A DNA stretch of 64,000 nt from G963701675 sp963701675 (GTDB lineage Bacteria > Planctomycetota > Planctomycetia > Gemmatales > Gemmataceae), in assembly GCA_963701675.1 (NCBI GenBank), contig OY969623.1:5146001-5210000 (forward strand). Direction: 5' to 3'. The notes below the pieces were generated by a model. That model made no database searches. It saw only the letters and a list, made by a program, of their open reading frames with translations, and had not been told where the DNA came from. Of this stretch, positions 45,830 to 52,735 are shown in pieces. A program made the position numbers and the translations under genes. Positions within the stretch are counted from its first letter, which is position 1; the number at the start of each line of letters is the position of its first letter.

Positions 45830-45877
45830 GCTTTGGAAGATGCGTTCATCGAGCGGCTGTGGCGGACGGTGAATTAT
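45830..45877 (+). pseudogene. IS3-type transposase remnant
   Basis: A 16-codon stretch reads ALEDAFIERLWRTVNY, the C-terminal DDE segment of IS3-family integrases (typically DNxFVERLWRSVKYE), which contains the catalytic Glu. No other part of an element is present. The surrounding bases 45725-45918 are otherwise without a gene. Confidence 0.65.
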
Positions 45878-45918
45878 TCCCTTTTGTGGGTTGCCTGTAC
45901 CAACGATAGGTAAAGAAA

Positions 45919-47277
45919 ATGCTCGACTTAGACCAACTCCACACGAACATCAATGCATTAGACAAGGGCGACGATGCCTCCCGGCGGAAAGCCATTCGTT
46001 CCTTAAGACATCTCGAACAGCATGAGTGGATCACTGCTCCAACTGCCGTATTGCACTCCCTCGTCTTGTCGCTCCAACGGCAACTTATCTGCGCGGAGAG
46101 GCGGCCGTTTATGCACAAGGAGCTAGTGACAATCCTTGGTAATCTGGGACCCCGTTCCAAGTCAGCGGTTCCTCAACTTATCCAGTTGCTGCAAGAAGGA
46201 ACGCCGGATTCTGTCCGTGAAACTGCGGCAACGGCTCTCGGAAAATTTGGCGGGGAAGCGCGAGATGCTGTTGACCAACTCATTGTGCTCTCAACAGGTC
46301 AAACGGTTCTTGCAGTACAAGCCGTCCGCGCCTTAGGCGCCATTGGTTGCGCCGATCACCGGGTCCGATCCGCTCTTGTCAATCTCTGGCTCACGTCAAT
46401 TCAATCTCATAACGGTCAAGTACACCTAGCGATTGCCCTCTGCAAGCTAAGAATCGACGCCAAAGGTCTGCTGGAATTCTTAACGAACAATCTTCTCGCA
46501 AGTCGGGACGAGTTCTTCCGCAAGTCAGCAGCCGAAGCATTGGCGTGGTGCGGCAAAAATGAAACAGATGTTGTTCCAGCATTACTCGCGGCGACTCTGG
46601 GCGACAGCAATGAGGAGGTTCGCCAGATGGCGCAAGCGGCCTTGGACCAACTGCATCTCTCGCGTGAGAAAGCTATTCGTCTGTGTGCAAGCCAGTTAGA
46701 CGGTTCTTCATTTGCCGAAACGGCCTTGAGAAAAAGCGGACCGCTTGCAGTTCCTGTTTTGATTGAAGCACTCGGCGAAGAAACGAGTGCAATCCGAGTG
46801 AAAGCGGCACGAATCCTTGGCTGCCTTGGTGACATGGCGGCGGAAGCAGTCCCCGCACTGACGACAGCGTTGCAGGATAGGGACTCGGATATCCGTTTGG
46901 CCGCGGCGAAAGGTCTTTGGAATATCACCAAAAACGCCGAAGTCGTTGTCCCCGTATTGGTCCATCTGCTTGAAAAAACCCAGACCGCTGATTTCGAGGA
47001 CAGTGAATGTCGGCGCAGGTTTCTCCAAACCGTCATCGAAGCGCTCTGGCGAATAGGTCCACCCGCGAAGGCGTCCGTGCCAGCACTCTTCGATAAGACA
47101 AAGGACGAGAATCGTCTAGTCAGCGAATCGGCTCGCAATGCGCTGAGAAGAATTGCACCCGCGGCGGTGGATGAGGCTGTTTGTGATGCGACCGACCATT
47201 GGAGGGTATCTGAGAAGCGAATACGGGATGCGAGAAGGACGGTAGCGCCGAGCTCGACGCGCCTTTCCGCCGGATAG
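45919..47277 (+). CDS. HEAT-repeat protein
   Basis: 452 aa, alpha-helical throughout. HEAT-type helical pairs such as ALGKFGGEARDAVDQLIVLS, SAIRVKAARILGCLGDMAAE, AVPALTTALQDRDSDIRLAAA and RRFLQTVIEALWRIGPPAKA repeat about every 35-40 residues, with the usual Pro/Asp/Arg positions. Such proteins are scaffolds or PBS-lyase-like. No enzyme motif. It follows an IS3 remnant. Confidence 0.85.
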   Translation: MLDLDQLHTNINALDKGDDASRRKAIRSLRHLEQHEWITAPTAVLHSLVLSLQRQLICAERRPFMHKELVTILGNLGPRSKSAVPQLIQLLQEGTPDSVRETAATALGKFGGEARDAVDQLIVLSTGQTVLAVQAVRALGAIGCADHRVRSALVNLWLTSIQSHNGQVHLAIALCKLRIDAKGLLEFLTNNLLASRDEFFRKSAAEALAWCGKNETDVVPALLAATLGDSNEEVRQMAQAALDQLHLSREKAIRLCASQLDGSSFAETALRKSGPLAVPVLIEALGEETSAIRVKAARILGCLGDMAAEAVPALTTALQDRDSDIRLAAAKGLWNITKNAEVVVPVLVHLLEKTQTADFEDSECRRRFLQTVIEALWRIGPPAKASVPALFDKTKDENRLVSESARNALRRIAPAAVDEAVCDATDHWRVSEKRIRDARRTVAPSSTRLSAG

Positions 47278-47282
47278 GAGAA

Positions 47283-47849
47283 ATGGACAAACAGACCGTC
47301 ATCGATGCCACCCGCGGCTGGATATCGTCGATGGTGATCGGGCTGAATCTCTGTCCGTTCGCCGAACGCGTATTCAACGCGGACAAGATCCGTTATGTCG
47401 TCACCGATGCCGAGGATGAGACAACGTTACTCAAGGATTTAGCCGGTGAACTCGAGGCCCTTGCGAATTGCCCGATGTCGAGAGTCGAAACGACGCTGCT
47501 CATTCACCCGCGCGTTCTCGGGAACTTCCTCGACTACCATGCTTTCCTCGACGTCGGGGAACGACTAGTCGCGGAACTCGGCCTGCGCGGTACCATTCAA
47601 ATCGCGAGTTTTCATCCGGATTATCAGTTCGCGGGCATTGAGCCCGGCGCGGTGGAGAATTACACGAATCGCTCACCCTATCCGATGCTGCATCTGCTCC
47701 GCGAGGAGAGCATTTCAGCCGCCGCAAGCGATCCGAACGATCTGCACGAGATTCCGCGGCGCAATATCGAAACTCTGAGAGGTTTAGGTAAAGAGAAGAT
47801 CCTGGAGAAACTCAAGGCGATTGAAGACGGTCTCAGGCGACGGAAATGA
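47283..47849 (+). CDS. DUF1415 protein
   Basis: 188 aa. Features of the family: WISSMVIGLNLCPFAERV near the N-terminus, IASFHPDYQFAG, and NRSPYPMLHLLREESIS. The conserved Cys and His suggest a metal or redox role, not known. It begins five bases after the HEAT gene, so they are probably co-transcribed. The 331 bases after it, to 48180, contain only an unrecognised open stretch (GQWKKLGLQPYALLETIAA) that might be another mobile-element relic. Confidence 0.85.
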   Translation: MDKQTVIDATRGWISSMVIGLNLCPFAERVFNADKIRYVVTDAEDETTLLKDLAGELEALANCPMSRVETTLLIHPRVLGNFLDYHAFLDVGERLVAELGLRGTIQIASFHPDYQFAGIEPGAVENYTNRSPYPMLHLLREESISAAASDPNDLHEIPRRNIETLRGLGKEKILEKLKAIEDGLRRRK

Positions 47850-48180
47850 CTTGGCCATGGTCGCGTTTCAAATGCGGACATTTCTATTGTGCTGGGACAG
47901 TGGAAAAAGCTGGGCTTGCAACCGTATGCCCTTTTGGAGACAATCGCCGCCACGCGAAATGAAGCGCGGGCAGTGAAGCTCAAAGCGACCTTCACCAGCG
48001 GGTAAGGACACCGACCCCAGAGCGACACCTCCGCCGCACATCGCGTCACTTACCTGCCACCTCCGCCCCCACAAGGGGCATGAGTTTCCTTTTGCACACC
48101 TCATGGACGAGGAATCCGCTTAGCGGCAAGCGCACGTACGCCGTACGTTGTCCAACGCCGTTCAGAAAGGATACTTGGAC

Positions 48181-48624
48181 ATGCTCGTACTTTCCCGAAA
48201 GCTCAAGGAAAAGATCGTCCTGCCGACCGTCAGCATCACCATCCAGGTGGTCAAGATCAAACGAGGCGTAGTGCGACTGGGCATCGACGCTCCGCCCGAA
48301 GTAACCGTCTTGCGTGAAGAGGTACCGGATCGGGCCTCGGAATGGGCGGAAGAAAGAACTCGCCCCGAGCATTCTGATACCGGCGAAGGTGATCCAGACG
48401 AGTTCGTGCGTCAGGTGCACGACCGGCTGAAGACTACCGGCGTGGGTCTTGGGCTTCTCCGTCTTCAACTCGATGTAGGACTGGCGGAGGAAGCCAAAGC
48501 GACCCTTGCCGGGCTACAAAATGATTTCCAGGAACTTCTCCCCACGGTGAAATCGGGGACATTCCACGCCCGTTCGGCGCGGCGGTTACGCTCGCGGATT
48601 CTGATCGGTGCGAGCGCTTGGTGA
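48181..48624 (+). CDS. csrA: CsrA with a long C-terminal extension
   Basis: 147 aa from ATG 48181 (AAAGGATAC upstream). The first 47 residues are CsrA: MLVLSRKLKEKIVL, ITIQVVKIKRGVVRLGIDAP, EVTVLREEV. CsrA dimers bind GGA motifs in mRNA leaders and control translation. The remaining roughly 95 residues are helical and charged (FVRQVHDRLKTTG, LAEEAKATLAGLQNDFQELL), far longer than the usual 60-75 aa. Extended CsrAs occur in planctomycetes. Confidence 0.9.
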   Translation: MLVLSRKLKEKIVLPTVSITIQVVKIKRGVVRLGIDAPPEVTVLREEVPDRASEWAEERTRPEHSDTGEGDPDEFVRQVHDRLKTTGVGLGLLRLQLDVGLAEEAKATLAGLQNDFQELLPTVKSGTFHARSARRLRSRILIGASAW

Positions 48625-48685
48625 AATAATCGGTGTCCGTAGTTCACGTCGCGCGCGACACCCAGAAACGATGAAAATGGGGTTG
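48625..48685 (+). repeat. Imperfect direct repeat flanking the DUF4272 gene (left copy)
   Basis: 48625-48685 and 49520-49580 share the pattern AATAATCRGTGTC...CGCG...CACCCAGRAA..ATGAAARTGGG at roughly three-quarters of positions. They lie at both sides of the gene at 48878-49513, the right copy starting seven bases after its stop. Confidence 0.6.
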
Positions 48686-48877
48686 AGTTGAGATAGTCTA
48701 TGGAACGGCTGTTCTCTGAATGAGGCCGTTGGACTCTGGTGCCTTTGACGCCAGTGGCAGTCTGGCCGCGACATCGCCGCGTCCCCGAAATCGCCCAGCG
48801 CCATCCGCGATTGCCTTGCATAACTCCCGTGCCGCCGCTACTACAGAACGTACTTCATCCGGGAGGAAAGGGCGGAT

Positions 48878-49513
48878 ATGGTACGTATTATGGAAACTAA
48901 TGAGATCAGAGCGCGGTCTCGAAAAGTTGCTGCGCGCGCGGGAGTATCGATTCCTCCTACATTACCGTTGCTCGATTCGAATATGTGTGCTCGAGCGCAA
49001 CCTGAGATTATGGACCGCCTGCTGTGCTTACATGCGGTAGCCGCCGCTTCTTACGGGTTCGATAGGGCAAAAGCTTTTGAATGGTTACGTCAGGAACATC
49101 TCGATGCCCAATTGACTGATCCGGAACGTCGATTTCTCCAACGTGATGATGGCGATCCAAAGTCATATCAAATCCAGGTGGAAGGAATATGGGCGTTGGC
49201 CTGGGCGTTGAAGCTCATTTCCCAACTTGATTTCTGGAAAGAATGCGACAACAGGTTTGTTGCAAGCCTACCAAATCTTAAAGTTGCCGAGAGCGCCGAT
49301 GCGGTGCGTCAGAGATCTTGCCTGCGATCGCATGACGACTTGATATCTGCTTGTGATCTTAGTTACTGCCTTCATTGGGCAGTCCGGCAGGCTGAATTGG
49401 AAGGTAGTCCACCACCCGGTGGACTCAATCCATATGATCTCGTGGAACGTCGCCGGGCGCTTGAATGGGTCTTGAGCAGTGAGTCCTGGGACGCCGTGTC
49501 ACTTGATACGTGA
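48878..49513 (+). CDS. DUF4272 protein
   Basis: 211 aa (ATG 48878; 48890 also possible; GGAGGAAAG upstream). DUF4272 pattern: RLLCLHAVAAASYGFDRAKA, AFEWLRQEHLDAQLTDPERR, YQIQVEGIWALAWAL, SHDDLISACDLSYCLHWAVR, RRRALEWVLSS. Function unknown; it often occurs singly among polymorphic-toxin or phage neighbourhoods. It is enclosed by imperfect direct repeats. Confidence 0.82.
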   Translation: MVRIMETNEIRARSRKVAARAGVSIPPTLPLLDSNMCARAQPEIMDRLLCLHAVAAASYGFDRAKAFEWLRQEHLDAQLTDPERRFLQRDDGDPKSYQIQVEGIWALAWALKLISQLDFWKECDNRFVASLPNLKVAESADAVRQRSCLRSHDDLISACDLSYCLHWAVRQAELEGSPPPGGLNPYDLVERRRALEWVLSSESWDAVSLDT

Positions 49514-49519
49514 AATGTA

Positions 49520-49580
49520 AATAATCAGTGTCAGTCGTCATGCCGCGTTGCGGCACCCAGGAAGCATGAAAGTGGGTTGC
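49520..49580 (+). repeat. Imperfect direct repeat flanking the DUF4272 gene (right copy)
   Basis: See the left copy at 48625-48685. Both begin AATAATC and include CACCCAG. The following 49581-49774 holds no gene that I can support, although a short open frame ends RVYRCFDGRWTDWEC at 49780. Confidence 0.55.
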
Positions 49581-49824
49581 GCTCCCACAGCGATGCCGGC
49601 TGTCAACGGAATTCCGAATCGAGTGATATGCCAGCTCACGTCCGACGGCGCCGAATCGTGACCGTCCTATACACAGCGCTGGTACGGTGGTGCAGTGCCA
49701 CATCTCGGTTGTTTTTCCTTGCGGAGCCTCAACGCGTTTACCGTTGCTTCGACGGCCGTTGGACCGACTGGGAATGCTAGGGGATGTGATTAACAAGGAA
49801 GCGTAAGCGACCTACCCACCAAAC

Positions 49825-49858
49825 AAAAAACTCCGGGCTTCCACGAGGAAGCCCGGAG
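49825..49858 (-). terminator. Intrinsic terminator after aptamer copy 1
   Basis: On the minus strand: CTCCGGGCTTCC, loop TCGT, GGAAGCCCGGAG, then TTTTTTG. A 12-bp GC-rich stem plus U tract about 33 bases after the aptamer, which fits an expression platform controlled by termination. Downstream on that strand there is no ORF for over 1 kb. Confidence 0.88.
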
Positions 49859-49883
49859 CACCAAGCATACTTACGGGTCCCGT

Positions 49884-49990
49884 CCATCCCTTCGGTAGCC
49901 TGGCAGTCTTAGCCGTCCCCCCCGGACGGTTAAGATCCTATAGCTTTGCGCCCCCGCCTCACTACGGGTTTGCCTTTAACGAGGATAGCG
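49884..49990 (-). ncRNA. c-di-GMP-I (GEMM) riboswitch-like aptamer, copy 1
   Basis: Read on the minus strand, the RNA contains GGCAAACCC (49974-49966), then a hairpin CCCGUA-GUGA-GGCGGG with a GNRA loop, GCGCAAAGC (49951-49943), the second stem CUUAACCGUCC...GGACGGCUAAG, and GGCUACCGAA (49900-49891). P1 can form between GUCCGCUAUCC and GGAUGGACGGGAC. These are the hallmarks of GEMM-I (Rfam RF01051): GGCAAACC, GNRA tetraloop, GACGCAAAGC-type junction, and a GGxUACCGA strand. It could also be the related 3',3'-cGAMP variant; sequence alone does not settle that. No gene lies in reading distance downstream. Confidence 0.85.
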
Positions 49991-50121
49991 GACTCTGCAC
50001 CTTTCTCTCCCGACCCACTACCCAACGTTCGTTGATCGGCGCTGTTGTGGGGCGACTTCGCGTGTCGCATCCGGGGGCCGGGCCTGCTAAAATGATGTGA
50101 GCGCGGTAAAAGGAGCCGGGA

Positions 50122-50370
50122 ATGCCGTGGCTTGACGTCATTTGGAACGACGAACCCGGAGGCAATGTCGACCATATCGCGGAACACGGACTCACACCGG
50201 AGGATGTCGAAGAGGTCGTCCGCAATCCTCTGGAGAAAACCACGAGCCGTAGCTCGGGCCGGCCGGTAGCCGTGGGTTACACGCCGGACGGGCGGCTCGT
50301 CTTCGTGGTCTACGAGGAAATCGACGAGTGCACGGTCCATCCGGTGACCGCTTACGAAGTCGAGGACTAA
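50122..50370 (+). CDS. BrnT-like toxin or small RNase-like protein
   Basis: 82 aa, ATG 50122 with AGGAG upstream. The outline VIWNDEPGGNVDHIAEHGLT, PEDVEEVVRNPLE, GRPVAVGYTPDGRLVFVVYE, TVHPVTAYEV matches the BrnT/DUF4258-like fold (a small RelE-like RNase). The next gene, 32 bases on, looks like its antitoxin. The pair lies between the two riboswitch units. Confidence 0.68.
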   Translation: MPWLDVIWNDEPGGNVDHIAEHGLTPEDVEEVVRNPLEKTTSRSSGRPVAVGYTPDGRLVFVVYEEIDECTVHPVTAYEVED

Positions 50371-50402
50371 CCTTCCAACGCACCCGATAAAGGACCTATT
50401 CC

Positions 50403-50695
50403 ATGACGCACGATATTCGCCAGCGCATCCAACGCCCGGCAACGCCGGAAGAAAAGGAACGGCACGAACGGATTCGGCAGGAAGTCGCGGCGGAATTGCC
50501 GGAGTTGAAGCAATGGGCCCGCGACGCGGCGTCCCGGCACAGCGAGCGGATTGCCGTCGGCACGGTATTTACAGCCGAGGAAGCAAAAGTAGTGAAAGCG
50601 ATCGACGAGTATGCGGCCGCCCATGCGTTGCAGAATCGGGCGCAGTGGTTCGTGAAGCCCTGGGACAGCTTTTGGGCATCGAAGTGGCGCGTTAG
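50403..50695 (+). pseudogene. Partner antitoxin gene with a one-base frameshift
   Basis: From ATG 50403: IRQRIQRPATPEEKERHERI, AAELPELKQWARDAASRHSE, FTAEEAKVVKAIDEYAAAH, then the frame fails after ALQNRA. In another frame the sequence continues SGAVVREALGQLLGIEVAR and stops at TAG 50695. One missing base near CGGGCGCAG (about 50636-50645) explains it; the mended protein would be about 98 aa with a ribbon-helix-helix-like C-terminus (VVREALxxLLG). Bases 50696-50867 contain no gene on the plus strand; on the minus strand they read LYDPPLTKFGRNAVETIFLA, a possible relic. Confidence 0.68.
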
Positions 50696-50913
50696 TTCTT
50701 CACTGCGGCACCCCGCCGACTCTATTCTCGTTCCCATGCGGAGCCAGGACGTAATGCCACCAGTGCGTTCGTCAGCGTAAGCAATTCGCGGATTCCGTCC
50801 GGCGAGAAAAATCGTTTCAACGGCGTTGCGGCCGAACTTGGTCAGCGGCGGGTCGTACAAGTCGGCCCGGTGGATGTGACTAACAGCGAAGCGTAAAAAC
50901 CTCTCACCAAAAC

Positions 50914-50948
50914 AAAAAAACTCCGGGCTTCCACGAGGAAGCCCGGAG
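50914..50948 (-). terminator. Intrinsic terminator after aptamer copy 2
   Basis: Same 12-bp stem as copy 1 (50921-50932 with 50937-50948), followed on the minus strand by seven T. Confidence 0.88.
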
Positions 50949-50973
50949 CACCAAGCATACTTACGGGTCCCGT

Positions 50974-51081
50974 CCATCCCTTCGGTAGCCTGGCAGTCTT
51001 AGCCGTCCCCCCCCGGACGGTTAAGATCCCATAGCTTTGCGCCCCCGCCTCACGACGGGTTTGCCTTTAACGAGGATAGCG
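50974..51081 (-). ncRNA. c-di-GMP-I (GEMM) riboswitch-like aptamer, copy 2
   Basis: Same elements on the minus strand: GGCAAACCC (51065-51057), CCCGUC-GUGA-GGCGGG, GCGCAAAGC (51042-51034), the CCGUCC/GGACGG stem and GGCUACCGAA (50990-50981). The stem below the GNRA loop reads UC/GG, where copy 1 has UA/GG, so copy 2 pairs slightly better. It too has no gene downstream on its strand. Confidence 0.85.
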
Positions 51082-51172
51082 GACTCGATTGTTTGCCACC
51101 GACCAACCAACTGATTCCGGCCTCAAACTAAAAGTAGGTTGCGATACCGGCGAATGCAAATGATTGGAGCCG

Positions 51173-51215
51173 AAAAAAAACCTCGCTGAACTTCCGCGAG
51201 GGTCATTCAGCGAGG
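51173..51215 (-). terminator. Intrinsic terminator of the membrane-protein gene
   Basis: CCTCGCTGAA (51181-51190) pairs with TTCAGCGAGG (51206-51215), with a 15-base loop, and on the minus strand is followed by eight T (51180-51173). It ends transcription of 51338-52045, lying about 120 bases after that gene's stop. Confidence 0.82.
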
Positions 51216-51337
51216 CCGGAACAGAGAAGAGGCCGTCTCCAAGAAGCAGAGGCGTGCAACCCTGCTTCTCTTTGACACCTCCTAGATTCGCCGCACGCGA
51301 GTCGGTTGTCAAGTTTTATTTTGTTTTTTGTTTCGCG

Positions 51338-52045
51338 CTACGAGCTCGCACGAGCCCCAAAATAGAAACTGACCACTGCCGCCAGGAATCCTTCCCAATG
51401 CGGTAGGTCGAATTGTTGATCCGGACTGGAGCGCGGGTAGATCACGAGGCGAAGTATCACTTCCACACCGAGGCCGATCATGGCCAACAGTGAAATCCAT
51501 GCTTGCACATCCTGGAACCAGGCGGGCGGCCGTTTCGGGGAATCCGTAGAGAGCAGCGTCGCCAAGCGGTTGAGAACGTTGCCAAGCAAGAACGCGCCGA
51601 CGATGAGGAGCGGAAGGTACGCGGGCGGCAAGGCGTCGGCGTCCCGGGCTTCCATCGGATTCAGCCGGCGAAGGATGTTCGGGTCTTGATAAAATCCCCA
51701 GCCAAGAGCGGCGATGAAGCCGACCACCATTATGAGCCGTAATGAGCCGCGTGGAAGATAAAGTGGGTTCGAGACTTTTTCGCCGGGCGCGTGGCTGGCA
51801 GTGCCGCGCGATGAAAAGTAGCTGCCGAGTATCAGAAAGATCAAATAGTAGAGATACAGCGGAATGCGAATTTCTTTTTCGCCTCCCGGAACCAGTAAGA
51901 GAGCCCAAAAGAGCCCAAACACCATCAGCGCCAGAATGGCGCGGACACTCCCGGCCGGCAAACCGAGCGGGTGCCGTGGCGGCGCCAACGGATGGGGATG
52001 TGTGCGATGAGCGTCCGCTATCACTTGGCTGGCATGGCTATCCAT
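51338..52045 (-). CDS. Polytopic membrane protein
   Basis: 235 aa. About six hydrophobic segments: AILALMVFGLFWALLLVPGG, LYLYYLIFLILGSYF, LIMVVGFIAALGWGF, LLIVGAFLLGNVLNRL, ISLLAMIGLGVEVILRLVI, and a weak last one in FLAAVVSFYFGAR. The N-terminus contains a His/Pro-rich stretch (THPHPLAPPRHPLGLPAGSV). No family recognised; likely inner-membrane. Confidence 0.75.
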   Translation of the reverse strand: MDSHASQVIADAHRTHPHPLAPPRHPLGLPAGSVRAILALMVFGLFWALLLVPGGEKEIRIPLYLYYLIFLILGSYFSSRGTASHAPGEKVSNPLYLPRGSLRLIMVVGFIAALGWGFYQDPNILRRLNPMEARDADALPPAYLPLLIVGAFLLGNVLNRLATLLSTDSPKRPPAWFQDVQAWISLLAMIGLGVEVILRLVIYPRSSPDQQFDLPHWEGFLAAVVSFYFGARASS

Positions 52046-52133
52046 CGGTTCCTCCGGGTCGTTTGTGTCTGCGTAATCTTATTCGAAAAATCGTGTCGAA
52101 TGTTTATTGGACGTCACGTTAATAAGGTGTAAC

Positions 52134-52190
52134 GTGGGGCACGATTCCAATCGTGCCTGATAGCTGGACACGATTGGAATCGTGTCCCAC
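52134..52190. repeat. Palindrome GTGGGGCACGATTCCAATCG
   Basis: Two arms of about 24 bases (52134-52157 and 52167-52190), rich in CACGATTCCAATCGTG. Each arm also contains a small inner hairpin, so a cruciform or cloverleaf is possible. Located between a membrane-protein gene and the PilZ gene. Confidence 0.78.
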
Positions 52191-52245
52191 ATTCCTTGCG
52201 CCCATTTTGATTTGCACATCCGTCCGAACTGGCTTAGCCTGGAGT

Positions 52246-52611
52246 ATGAAGACCAAGCGTCCGCCCAAGCGTTCCAGGCCTGCCGTCGAAGAAATCTCGT
52301 CGGATCAGCGGTTGTCGGCCCGTCTCGCCTGCGGCCCGGAGATTGCCTGTCGTTTGCTGGGACCGGGCGCACTCGACTGTTGGGCCGTTCGGGTGCAGAA
52401 TCTGTCTGTCGGCGGCGTGAGTGTTCTTCTCGATCGTGTCGTGCCCGCCGGCAAGATGATCACGGCGGAGCTACACCATCGCGGCCGACAATTCACCTGT
52501 CAGCGCCCGGTGCGCGTCATCTATGCAGTGCAAATCCCCGGCGGCGGATTGATGATGGGCGGTGCATTCTGCCCGCCGTTGACACCGCAAGAAATCGCAC
52601 AATTCGAATGA
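52246..52611 (+). CDS. PilZ-domain protein
   Basis: 121 aa from ATG 52246. The PilZ c-di-GMP-binding pattern is RLSARLACG (RxxxR) near residue 22, then NLSVGGVSVLL ((D/N)xSxxG), then ITAELHHRGRQF and VRVIYAVQIPGGGLMMGGAF. It likely binds c-di-GMP and acts on an unknown partner. It is 1.2 kb from a c-di-GMP-I-type riboswitch. Confidence 0.82.
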   Translation: MKTKRPPKRSRPAVEEISSDQRLSARLACGPEIACRLLGPGALDCWAVRVQNLSVGGVSVLLDRVVPAGKMITAELHHRGRQFTCQRPVRVIYAVQIPGGGLMMGGAFCPPLTPQEIAQFE

Positions 52612-52634
52612 TGTGTCGTTTAGTCACGGCGACG

Positions 52635-52705
52635 GGTGGCACGCCCTGAGTCCGCGAAGGGCGTGACTGCATCCCCACGCCCTTCGAAGACTCAGGGCGT
52701 GCCAC
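52635..52705. repeat. Palindrome, GGTGGCACGCCCTGAG family, second copy
   Basis: Arms 52635-52665 and 52676-52705 are homologous to those at 18640-18709 but carry a few changes, including CTGAGTCCGCGAAGGG in one arm against CTTCGAAGACTCAG in the other. It lies just past the 3' end of ahcY. Confidence 0.82.
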
Positions 52706-52735
52706 ACGACTTATCAACTTTGTGTAGTTGGTCTG

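Larger units (their letters stand above)
49775..49994 (-). repeat. Riboswitch-terminator unit, copy 1 (with 50868-51089)
   Basis: About 220 bases almost identical to 50868-51089. Both start with GGATGTGA(T/C)TAACA, followed by a terminator hairpin and an aptamer, in that order on the plus strand. The first bases also match the 3' end of the LOG gene (GTGGATGTGATTAATCGGGAAGCG). Confidence 0.9.
50868..51089 (-). repeat. Riboswitch-terminator unit, copy 2
   Basis: Second copy of the unit at 49775-49994, over 90% identical by eye. Differences include one extra A in the A tract, one extra C, and T-to-G in the GNRA-stem region that preserve the fold. Confidence 0.9.

Noticed and set aside
49425..49796. 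A possible gene under riboswitch copy 1 on the minus strand
   Set aside because: TTG start without ribosome site, no protein-like composition, and it runs across a direct repeat and the DUF4272 gene antisense.
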